Origin: Thermococci archaeon
GTDB lineage: Archaea; Methanobacteriota_B; Thermococci; Thermococcales; Thermococcaceae
Assembly: GCA_003663535.1 (NCBI GenBank)
Contig: QMUE01000064.1
Span: forward strand, 1-7,116
Direction of reading: 5' to 3'
Length of the DNA: 7,116 bases
Shown here: positions 1-5,065 of the stretch, piece by piece
How the letters are laid out: each line of letters starts with the position of its first letter
How positions within the stretch are numbered: position 1 is the stretch's first letter
Position numbers and translations under genes: made by a program
Notes under the pieces: generated by a model
Told to the model about the DNA's origin: nothing
The model's database searches: none
Seen by the model: only the letters and a program-made list of their open reading frames with translations

Positions 1-485
1 AGTCCTCTAAAGACTCTACCTTTGTGGGCCTTTCCGGCAATCCATGCTATTTTTGGATCGCTCTTTATAACTGGGTGATGTGGATCAACAAGTATGACCT
101 CAAACCATCTATACATACCATCCTCCCCAACCCAGTAGGAGTTAAGAACCTCAAGGTTGGGGAACTTGCGTGCAGCTTTCTCTTCAGCAATCCATTGTAA
201 GGATTTCTTTGGTGAGTATCTAACCTGACCCATCTTTGAGGGTTTTCTTCCTCCTCTCCATCTTGGTCTCTTTCGTCCACCTTTTCTCACTCTAACTCTT
301 ACAAGAACATAACCTTGTTTAGCTTGGTACCCTAAGTTTCTAGCCCTGTCAAGTCTGGTGGGTCTTTCAATTCTCACAATGCTCGGTTCTCTTCTCCACT
401 TAACCATCCTCTGTTTTAACAGGTCTCCTACATATGTCTTTTTTGGATTCTTCCAAGCTTCCCTAATGTATTTGTACATTCCCAT
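1..485 (-). CDS. rpl15e: 50S ribosomal protein L15e (C-terminus cut by window edge)
   Basis: This is protein L15e of the archaeal/eukaryal large ribosomal subunit, which has no bacterial homologue and binds 23S rRNA near the tunnel side. The reverse strand reads [18 protein letters not shown], then the family's very basic core ([38 protein letters not shown]), then the conserved [19 protein letters not shown] and [11 protein letters not shown] segments. About 161 codons are present. The family is usually about 190-195 residues, so roughly the last 30 are outside the window. The ATG at 485 is supported by a GAGGTG ribosome binding site at 492-497, 5-6 bases upstream, and by the fit of the N-terminus to the family. 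The gene diverges from pelA. Its leader of about 70 nt holds a GC-rich hairpin. Confidence 0.97.
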   Translation of the reverse strand, partial: MGMYKYIREAWKNPKKTYVGDLLKQRMVKWRREPSIVRIERPTRLDRARNLGYQAKQGYVLVRVRVRKGGRKRPRWRGGRKPSKMGQVRYSPKKSLQWIAEEKAARKFPNLEVLNSYWVGEDGMYRWFEVILVDPHHPVIKSDPKIAWIAGKAHKGRVFRG

Positions 486-491
486 TTTTTC

Positions 492-497
492 CACCTC
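492..497 (-). promoter_or_regulatory. Ribosome binding site of L15e
   Basis: On the reverse strand GAGGTG lies 5-6 bases before the ATG at 485. It matches the purine-rich motif complementary to the archaeal 16S 3' end and fixes this start. Confidence 0.8.
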
Positions 498-538
498 GTC
501 TTTCACTGTTTGTGGTTCTCCGTAGAGCGGAACATCCC

Positions 539-552
539 GCGGTTTTCACCGC
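539..552 (-). other. GC-rich hairpin in the L15e leader
   Basis: The reverse strand reads GCGGT-GAAA-ACCGC, a perfect 5-bp stem closed by a GNRA-type GAAA loop. It lies about 55 bases before the L15e start, inside the leader predicted from the TATA box at 579-590. A weaker second stem, GTTCCG with CGG-AG-AAC, follows at about 516-535. GC-rich structure in AT-rich archaeal intergenic DNA often marks a functional RNA. A leader regulator of L15e synthesis or a small RNA are both possible, and neither is shown. Confidence 0.5.
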
Positions 553-578
553 CTAGTCAAGGTGAATAAACAAGGTTG

Positions 579-590
579 CTTTTTAAAAGT
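579..590 (-). promoter_or_regulatory. Predicted TATA box of the L15e promoter
   Basis: The reverse strand reads CTTTTTAAAAG, a TATA-like A/T block in the divergent spacer. With the usual archaeal spacing, transcription would start near 555-560, giving a leader of about 70-75 nt that includes the hairpin at 539-552. The block is nearly palindromic, so it could also serve the plus strand. In that case it would point to a start near 611 rather than to the preferred pelA start. Confidence 0.45.
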
Positions 591-600
591 TGCGCTGTAT

Positions 601-610
601 ATTTAAAAAG
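601..610 (+). promoter_or_regulatory. Predicted TATA box of the pelA promoter
   Basis: ATTTAAAAAG lies about 25-30 bases before the ATG at 635. That distance suggests a leaderless or nearly leaderless mRNA beginning around 630-635, and it agrees with the start chosen from protein similarity. Confidence 0.45.
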
Positions 611-634
611 TGAGTGATGAATTTCAAGTTGGTG

Positions 635-1711
635 ATGAGAGTGAAGATAATTCATCAGGATCCTAAAGAAGGTAAAATCAAGGTAAAGGTAGAAACTCTT
701 GATGACCTCTGGCATCTTTATCACGTTATTGAAGAGGGGGACATTGTTTATGCCAAAACCTTTAGAAAACAAAGTCAGAGGAGTGATTCTCTAAGGCCAG
801 AAAAAGTTCAGACAATTCCCGTATTTCTGGGGATAAAGGTTGAAAAGGTTAATTTTCATAAATTCGCAAATGCCCTTAGAATAACTGGTCCTATAGTCTC
901 CAGTTCAAGGGAAGAAGTCCCTATTGGCAAATATCATACTCTGGCTATTGAGGAGAATAACATAATCACGATCCAGAAGGAAAAGTGGAAACGACACCAT
1001 ATAGAACGTTTAGAGGAAGCAGTAAAAGCCTCCCAAAGAGCTAGGGTCATGATAACTGTGATTGATGAAGGGGAAGCGGATATTGCCGTAGTAAGAGAGT
1101 ATGGGGTCGAACACATTGCAAATATAACCCACAACCTTGGAGGGAAGAGATACAATGCTGATAGGGAGAGTGAGGAGAAGAAATTCTTCCACGATCTCGC
1201 AAAGACAATGCTTGAAATAATGGAGAGAGAAAGGGTGGACAAGGCTATTGTGGCAGGTCCGGGGTTTACAAAGGAAAATTTTTACAAGTTTTTGAGTGAA
1301 AATTACCCTGATCTGGCAAAGAAAGTCGTTATAGAGGATACGAGTGTTACAGGAAGTACTGGCATATATGAGGTTATCAGAAGAGGGACAGTTGATAAGG
1401 TCTACCACGAAAACAGAGTTGCCAAGGAAGTCCAGCTTGTGGAGAAGGTTATTGCGGAGATATCAAGGGGGAAATTGGTTGCATATGGATTAAAAGAAGT
1501 TGAAGAGGCCGCAAATTATGGGGCTATAGAAACACTTTTGGTTATAGATGAACTCATGAAAGGGAAGTACAGGGATAAAATAGAGCAGATAATGGAGTTT
1601 GTTAGGGGAACACGCGGGGAAGTTTTGGTAGTTAGTTCGGAACATGAAGGAGGAGAGAAACTTAAAGCTTTGGGGGGGATAGCTGCACTCTTAAGGTACA
1701 GGATAAAATGA
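635..1711 (+). CDS. pelA: mRNA surveillance / ribosome rescue protein Pelota
   Basis: Archaeal Pelota (Dom34) is a paralogue of the release factor aRF1. With aEF1A and ABCE1 it recognises ribosomes stalled with an empty A site and promotes subunit splitting. Three domains are visible in the 358 residues: an Sm-like N-terminal domain (about 1-125, with TLDDLWHLYHVIEEGD and RKQSQRSDSLRPEKV), a central eRF1_2-like domain (about 135-260, RARVMITVIDEGEADIAVV and HNLGGKRYN), and a C-terminal L7Ae-like domain (about 265-358, NRVAKEVQLVEK and SSEHEGGEKLKALGG). No GGQ motif is present, as expected for Pelota rather than aRF1. The frame stays open up to a GTG at 614 and an ATG at 617. ATG 635 is preferred because homologues begin just before the IIHQDPKEGK segment and a TATA-like box fits a leaderless start there. 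Confidence 0.97.
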   Translation: MRVKIIHQDPKEGKIKVKVETLDDLWHLYHVIEEGDIVYAKTFRKQSQRSDSLRPEKVQTIPVFLGIKVEKVNFHKFANALRITGPIVSSSREEVPIGKYHTLAIEENNIITIQKEKWKRHHIERLEEAVKASQRARVMITVIDEGEADIAVVREYGVEHIANITHNLGGKRYNADRESEEKKFFHDLAKTMLEIMERERVDKAIVAGPGFTKENFYKFLSENYPDLAKKVVIEDTSVTGSTGIYEVIRRGTVDKVYHENRVAKEVQLVEKVIAEISRGKLVAYGLKEVEEAANYGAIETLLVIDELMKGKYRDKIEQIMEFVRGTRGEVLVVSSEHEGGEKLKALGGIAALLRYRIK

Positions 1712-2305
1712 TCAATACATTTCTGCATATGCATCTTTCTCAAACTTTGGAAAGTCTTCTTTTCTGCCTTTTTTTATTAGGATCCTCTCTTTTTCTTCGG
1801 TGAATTTTCCAACTGTGGAGGCATTTATTCCATGTGAATGAAGGACTTTAATCAGCTTACTTGTATTTTCTTGAGGAGAGATTATTATCAAGGTCCCCGT
1901 TGAAGAGACCGTTAGCGGGTTTACTCCATAAAATTTTACGACTTTCTTTACCAGAGGAGGCATGTGCAGTTTTTCATAATAAACTTCAAATCCAACCTCT
2001 GAATTGTCAGCGATCTCATGTAGTGTTGTTAATCCTCCTTCTGTTACATCGTGCATTCCCCGTGCAAATTTTTTTGCTAATGATGCATCTTTAACGACGG
2101 TCTCAAGCGTGTACATCTCTTGAAGGGAGGAAATTTGAGAGGGAGAGAGAATTTTCTTGAGTTCTTCTGCTCTAAACCATGCAGCACCAACTGCAAACTC
2201 TATCGCAATTCCCTTAGTTATTACTATATCATCTCCGGGTTTTGCAAGAGGAAGGCTCAGTTCATCCTTTTTTACGATGCCTATAGCTGTTGTTGTGGCA
2301 CTGAC
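1712..2305 (-). pseudogene. AIR-synthase-like gene, 3' (C-terminal) part, separated from its start by an insertion
   Basis: This is the C-terminal half of an AIR-synthase-superfamily protein (the PurM/HypE/ThiL/SelD fold, ATP-dependent phosphate-transfer enzymes). The reverse strand is open from a TAA inside the inserted element (about 2340) to the TGA at 1712. From about 2303 it reads host sequence: VSATTTAIGIVKKDELSLP, AKPGDDIVITKGIAIEF, then ARGMHDVTEGGL (the family's HDxTxGGL-type motif) and GVNPLTVSSTGTLIII. There is no ATG, GTG or TTG in frame before the ATG at 2116, and no good ribosome binding site there. The fragment is therefore probably not made as a functional protein. Joined to the part at 2691-3101 it restores a protein of about 325-330 residues in one frame. 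The exact substrate cannot be told from the sequence. The stop codon abuts the pelA stop (TGATCA). Confidence 0.85.
1756..1796 (+). terminator. T-rich tracts that may terminate pelA transcription
   Basis: On the plus strand 45-85 bases after the pelA stop there are three pyrimidine runs: TCTTCTTTT (1756-1763), seven T in a row (1769-1775) and CTCTCTTTTT (to about 1795). Thermococcales RNA polymerase terminates at T-rich tracts in the non-template strand. The runs lie inside the convergent gene, where the opposite strand codes for a lysine-rich KKGRKED stretch. This is inferred from composition only. Confidence 0.4.
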
Positions 2306-2615
2306 CTCCTCCCCACCAATGGCGAGGGTTCCAACGAGTTAACCCCTCGCTAATGGACGGTTCGGTTTGTGGGCCCATCACTTACTCCCGTTACCAGTTT
2401 CAGCTCAGCCCGCGGGCCGGGTCTTCGGCCCATTACCCCTACCTCCCGCAAGAGCGGAGAGGCTCGGGGTTATCGCTCCAAAGGCCACCTTTTAGAGTTT
2501 TTGACTGCCACAGTGAGCAGTCTTGAAAGGACGCCTATCGGCGTCTTCCCTCCAATGATGGAGGGACACGATAAACCCCTTCATGGAGTTGTTCTTTGGT
2601 GGCCTCTCCGAGACC
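2306..2615 (-). ncRNA. Predicted multi-stem structured RNA inside the inserted element (omega-RNA-like)
   Basis: This interval is rich in perfect stems and has its own promoter on the minus strand. The 5' domain is closed by an 8-bp stem (2598-2605 with 2482-2489, core GGCCACC/GGTGGCC). It contains three hairpins: CCCTCCA/TGGAGGG (2548-2565), GACGCC/GGCGTC (2530-2545) and GACTGC/GCAGTC (2503-2522), so it looks like a four-way junction. The 3' domain has an ACCCC/GGGGT stem (2435-2470) around an 8-bp hairpin with one bulge (2442-2462), a GGGCCG/CGGCCC hairpin (2414-2431), and the end hairpin (2308-2327). A long-range pairing of 2466-2472 with 2340-2346 (7 bp) competes with the ACCCC stem. The location at the right end resembles omega RNAs of TnpB elements. 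It could alternatively belong to the HgcC-type RNAs reported from Pyrococcus. Neither identity could be tested here. Confidence 0.6.
2308..2327 (-). repeat. Right-end subterminal hairpin of the element
   Basis: On the minus strand CCTCGCCA and TGGGGAGG form an 8-bp stem with one G-G mismatch and a TTGG loop. It sits just inside the junction with host coding sequence. Such imperfect hairpins are the transposase-recognised structures of IS200/IS605 right ends. Confidence 0.55.
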
Positions 2616-2630
2616 CTATTACATTGATAA

Positions 2631-2645
2631 GTTTAAAAAAGTTTC
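2631..2645 (-). promoter_or_regulatory. Promoter (BRE/TATA) for the element's RNA
   Basis: The minus strand reads CGAAAC followed by TTTTTTAAAC. This is a purine-rich BRE-like sequence directly upstream of a TATA-like box. Archaeal spacing puts the start of transcription near 2611-2616, exactly where the base-paired region begins (GGGTCTCGGAGAGGCC). Confidence 0.5.
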
Positions 2646-2683
2646 GGTAGTTTAAAGGTTTTTCTTTGAACAGTCTACCCCAT

Positions 2684-2703
2684 CCCCGCCCTAAAGGGCG
2701 AGG
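2684..2703 (-). repeat. Left-end subterminal hairpin of the element
   Basis: On the minus strand CCTCGCCC-TTTA-GGGCGGGG forms an 8-bp stem (one T-G pair). The near-palindromic CGCCC/GGGCG core with an A/T tetraloop is typical of IS200/IS605-family ends. The 5' gene fragment reads into it and stops at the TAG at 2691-2693. Confidence 0.6.
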
Positions 2704-3101
2704 CTTTCAAAAGAAAATGTAGAATAAACCCCCGTGTGTCCACCGATAATTGAGGTTCCATACTTTTTGCATTCTGCATTAAGTTCTCTCATAACAGAAT
2801 TGAGGTCTTCTTCTGTTGTTCCATTAGGGAGGAGAAGGTTAACTATCAACCATTTGGGCATGGCCCCAAAAACTGCCACATCACTTGATGCAAAGTGGTA
2901 TGTGAAAAACCCAAAATGCTCTTTTGGAACACCTAAAATCGGATCAGTTGCAATTACTAAATAATTTTTCCCATCATATTCGAGGACAGCAGCATCAAAC
3001 CCTTCTTTGGGCCCAACAACGATTTTTGGATCATTAACACTTATGTTTTTTAAAATTATATTATTTAAAACCTCACTCCGAATTTTGCCAAATGGTAACA
3101 T
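2691..3101 (-). pseudogene. AIR-synthase-like gene, 5' (N-terminal) part, truncated by the insertion
   Basis: This is the N-terminal half of the interrupted AIR-synthase-superfamily protein. The 131 or so native residues include GFDAAVLEYDG (34-44), ATDPILG (51-57, with the conserved acidic residue used for Mg-ATP), SSDVAVFGAMPKW (72-84, the family's NDxxxMGA-like segment) and GGHTGV (120-125). The last few codons (ESLAL) and the TAG come from the element. The ATG at 3101 is preferred over an upstream in-frame TTG at 3107 because a GGGGGT ribosome binding site lies just before it. A truncated polypeptide of about 136 residues could still be made. It lacks the C-terminal domain, so catalytic activity is unlikely. 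The family includes HypE, ThiL and PurM, and the exact member is not identifiable. Confidence 0.85.
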
Positions 3102-3173
3102 CAGCAACCCCCATTTGAAATTCTCATCAATTCTGTTTACTGTTTTTTACAGGGTATTATCACGCTTTTTGAC

Positions 3174-3188
3174 ATGATCTAGGATCAT
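3174..3188. promoter_or_regulatory. 15-bp inverted repeat upstream of the AIR-synthase-like gene (possible operator)
   Basis: ATGATC-TAG-GATCAT is an inverted repeat with perfect 6-bp arms in the 126-bp spacer. It is 73 bases before the start at 3101 and about 30-45 bases downstream of the nearest TATA-like block on the minus strand (about 3216-3231), so just beyond the predicted transcription start. The size and symmetry fit a dimeric regulator, but no regulator is known for it. It could be chance. Confidence 0.3.
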
Positions 3189-3227
3189 TGAAAGCATGAG
3201 GAAAGATTTCTTTGGAGATTTAAAAAT

Positions 3228-4067
3228 TTAAGGTTTTGTTGCTACAACTCCAAGAGTTTCTTCAACCCTTTTGACTTTTGTGAATCCAACATTTCTTAAT
3301 CTTTCTATAACCCCTTTTTGTAGATCTTTCTTTCTGTATTTGGCTCCTGGGTTACCAACATAGTGGAAAAGTCTACCCTTGGGTTTTAAAACTCTAAACA
3401 GCTCTTTGTAGAAAGCCTCGCTATAGAGGTGTCCAGCGAGAGAAAATCTTGGAGGATCGTGAATAACAACATTAAAAATTTCATCGTTGAATTTTTTGAT
3501 AACTTCGGAGGCATCACCTTGAATAACCTGAATATTTTGAGAATTGAAGACTTCCCAGCTCCATGGATTTAGATGAGCGAGTTCGATGACATTAGGGTCT
3601 TTCTCAACTGTCATTACATAAGCGCCACGCTTAGCACTTTCTATTGCGGTGTAACCTAGCCCCATGCATGTATCTAAGACAAATTCATTCTCTTGTGGAT
3701 TTACAGTATCCACTTTGCTTCGTGCGTCTTTTAGTGGATTTGTGTCTTTAGTCCGGTGCATTCTGACGCCGTTTATCTCGATTGTTGGTGGAATTGTTGG
3801 TACAAGTTTATAGAACCCTCCGTGAGCTATTGCGGCTTTATAGATGTGCGAGTCTTTTAAGAGATACACAGTATTCTCGTCTTTGGCTATCTTTTTGAGA
3901 ATATCCTTCTCAATTTCACTTTCGTTGGGAAAAACTACTTTATCTTCTTTAACTATCACTTTATGAATTCTGTTTGTCTTTCTCAAATCTAAATTTAACC
4001 TCACTTCTCCATTGAGGAGTAACATCATTCTGGCCTCTCTGAAGGTTAGAAAGTAAATCTCATTCAT
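3228..4067 (-). CDS. Class I SAM-dependent methyltransferase (archaeal family, target unknown)
   Basis: A Rossmann-fold methyltransferase of 279 residues, similar to the archaeal predicted methyltransferases grouped as COG2521. Numbered from the ATG, the SAM-binding motif I is FVLDTCMGLGYTAIES (129-144). An acidic residue ends strand 2 (VTVEKD-like MTVEKD, 152-157), GDAS at 184-187 corresponds to motif III, and HDPPR (203-207) is a motif IV of DPP type. DPPR/DPPY motifs are common in enzymes acting on exocyclic or ring nitrogens, but the substrate (RNA, protein or small molecule) is not known. The N-terminal 90 residues form a separate small domain. An in-frame GTG lies at 4076. ATG 4067 is preferred because GTGAG precedes it at SD distance. 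The gene has its own TATA box and is separated from the disrupted gene downstream by 126 bases. Confidence 0.88.
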   Translation of the reverse strand: MNEIYFLTFREARMMLLLNGEVRLNLDLRKTNRIHKVIVKEDKVVFPNESEIEKDILKKIAKDENTVYLLKDSHIYKAAIAHGGFYKLVPTIPPTIEINGVRMHRTKDTNPLKDARSKVDTVNPQENEFVLDTCMGLGYTAIESAKRGAYVMTVEKDPNVIELAHLNPWSWEVFNSQNIQVIQGDASEVIKKFNDEIFNVVIHDPPRFSLAGHLYSEAFYKELFRVLKPKGRLFHYVGNPGAKYRKKDLQKGVIERLRNVGFTKVKRVEETLGVVATKP

Positions 4068-4097
4068 AATTCTCACAACGTAGAGAAAAGAAAGAGG

Positions 4098-4109
4098 GCT
4101 TAAAAAGTT
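4098..4109 (-). promoter_or_regulatory. Predicted TATA box of the methyltransferase gene
   Basis: The minus strand reads AAAAACTTTTTAAG in the 47-base spacer after the dipeptidase stop. The expected start of transcription is around 4076-4080, giving a leader of about 10 nt before ATG 4067. The same T-run may also terminate the upstream dipeptidase transcript. Confidence 0.45.
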
Positions 4110-4114
4110 TTTAG

Positions 4115-5050
4115 TTATCCAATAACTCCTTCAAAAACTCTTTCAAAATTTCCAAAGGTTATTGCTTCGATCTCTTTTTTACTAAATAACTCCTCCAATT
4201 TGGTCAATAAGGCCGGAATTCTCTCTTCATTTTCAAACCCCTTTACACTTTCCTCTTTCCACCAGCTTAGATAATAAACAAAATCAAAGCCAAAGCCAAC
4301 ATATTTGTAGCCAACTAAATCCGCTATATACTCTATGTGGTTGACCATTTTTTCAAGGGTGGGAGCTTCTTTGTCGACAAATGCTGGGATGCTGCTAACT
4401 CCGATAACTCCCTTTCTTTCTGAGATCGCTTTTATTTGATCATCTTTTAAATTCCTTACATGTTCGCAAATGGAATACACATTTGAATGGGATGCAATTA
4501 TCGGGAACGCAGTTGTTTCAATTACATCCCAAAAACCTTGCTCATTTAAATGACTAACATCTATGAGTATTCCAAGTTCTTCTGCCTTTCCCAAAACCTC
4601 TACACCAAAGTTTGTTAGACCTCCCTTTGTCCTTTCGAAGGTTCCATCGCCGATAGCATTTCTTAAATTCCAAGTTAGTGTTAGGACTCTAACTCCAAGG
4701 TTATAAAAGATTTCAAGTAAGTCCAAGCTGTCTTCTATCGGTTCCCCACCCTCTAATCCTAACCAGAGAGCCACTTTACCATTCTTAATAGCATTTCGCA
4801 TTTCATCAATGGTTGTTACGAAAGCAAAACTTGGACTCTCAATGATATCTTTGTGAAGAGTGTTCACCACTTCTAGAGTATACCTCAGAGCTGTGGCCCT
4901 CTTTTCTGGTTTGCTCCATACGGCCATCACTCTGGAAGTTATGTATTTGCCAAAAAACTTGGCAAATTCATTTTCTAAAACTGCATTTTTACCCTCTCTT
5001 CGTTTTTCATAAATATATGTGGGCAAGTCACAATGAGCATCAAAAATCAT
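4115..5050 (-). CDS. Membrane-dipeptidase-family (M19) zinc dipeptidase
   Basis: Peptidase family M19 (renal dipeptidase-like, amidohydrolase fold), 311 residues and full length. It hydrolyses dipeptides, often with broad or D-residue tolerance. Metal ligands are all present: H6 and D8 in the N-terminal DAHCD motif, the bridging E100 (WLGLEGGEP), H167 (IDVSH) and H188 (IIASHSN). The HVRNL segment (197-201) supplies the arginine conserved near the active site, and D256 (GFGFDF) is the catalytic acid/base region. There is no signal peptide or membrane segment, so it is probably cytoplasmic, unlike the animal enzyme. The ATG at 5050 follows a strong GGAGGG ribosome binding site. It lies 15 bases after the helical-repeat gene, so the two are almost surely co-transcribed. 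A role in peptide recycling is inferred. The physiological substrate is unknown. Confidence 0.95.
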   Translation of the reverse strand: MIFDAHCDLPTYIYEKRREGKNAVLENEFAKFFGKYITSRVMAVWSKPEKRATALRYTLEVVNTLHKDIIESPSFAFVTTIDEMRNAIKNGKVALWLGLEGGEPIEDSLDLLEIFYNLGVRVLTLTWNLRNAIGDGTFERTKGGLTNFGVEVLGKAEELGILIDVSHLNEQGFWDVIETTAFPIIASHSNVYSICEHVRNLKDDQIKAISERKGVIGVSSIPAFVDKEAPTLEKMVNHIEYIADLVGYKYVGFGFDFVYYLSWWKEESVKGFENEERIPALLTKLEELFSKKEIEAITFGNFERVFEGVIG

Positions 5051-5065
5051 TTTTATCCCTCCATT

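Larger units (their letters stand above)
2303..2706 (-). mobile_element. Non-autonomous IS200/IS605-like element (MITE-like), carries structured RNA, no transposase
   Basis: About 400 bp of GC-rich DNA interrupts the AIR-synthase-like gene. Removing it restores the alignment expected from the family (GGHTGVYSTFSF joined to VSATTTAIG). No target duplication is visible at the ends, which fits the single-strand IS200/IS605 mechanism. Each end has a subterminal hairpin: an 8-bp stem at 2684-2703, of the kind common at ends of these elements, and an 8-bp stem with one mismatch at 2308-2327. No TnpA or TnpB reading frame is present. Read on the minus strand, the presumed left end is at about 2706 and the right end at about 2303. 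Both boundaries are uncertain by a few bases. The base preceding the left end reads TTGAA on the minus strand and may be the target motif. Family placement rests on layout and recalled end sequences and is not proven. Confidence 0.7.

Noticed and set aside
614..634. GTG 614 or ATG 617 as the pelA start
   Set aside because: It would add 6-7 residues (MMNFKLV) not seen in Pelota homologues, and the nearer TATA-like box fits a start at 635. The alternative box at 579-590 would permit it, so this is a preference and not proof.
612..640. Two GTGATGA sequences resembling C boxes of C/D guide RNAs
   Set aside because: No CTGA D boxes lie at suitable distance on the same strand, and the region is the pelA start.
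934..1408. Minus-strand open frames of 102 and 132 codons inside pelA
   Set aside because: They are antisense to a clearly conserved gene, low in complexity, and match nothing recognisable. They are shadow frames.
2471..2575. Minus-strand peptide (GGKTPIGVLSRLLTVAVKNSK) as a possible TnpB C-terminal remnant
   Set aside because: The frame is bounded by stops 38 codons apart, has no zinc-ribbon or DRDxNA-like motif, and the same bases are accounted for by three hairpins. A degenerate tnpB tail is not excluded but is not supported.
2369..2650. Plus-strand open frame of 93 codons across the inserted element
   Set aside because: It runs antisense through the strongly base-paired RNA region, has no family resemblance I can see and no convincing ribosome binding site. 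GC-rich structured RNA genes often leave such chance frames open.
2675..2695. G-runs (GGGCGGGGATGGGG) as a G-quadruplex
   Set aside because: Only three adequate G-runs are present, and the first two are committed to the left-end hairpin.
3095..3130. TTGATGA and CTGA on the minus strand as a C/D-box RNA
   Set aside because: The spacing is about 19 nt with no second box pair. The CTGA overlaps the start codon region of the gene.
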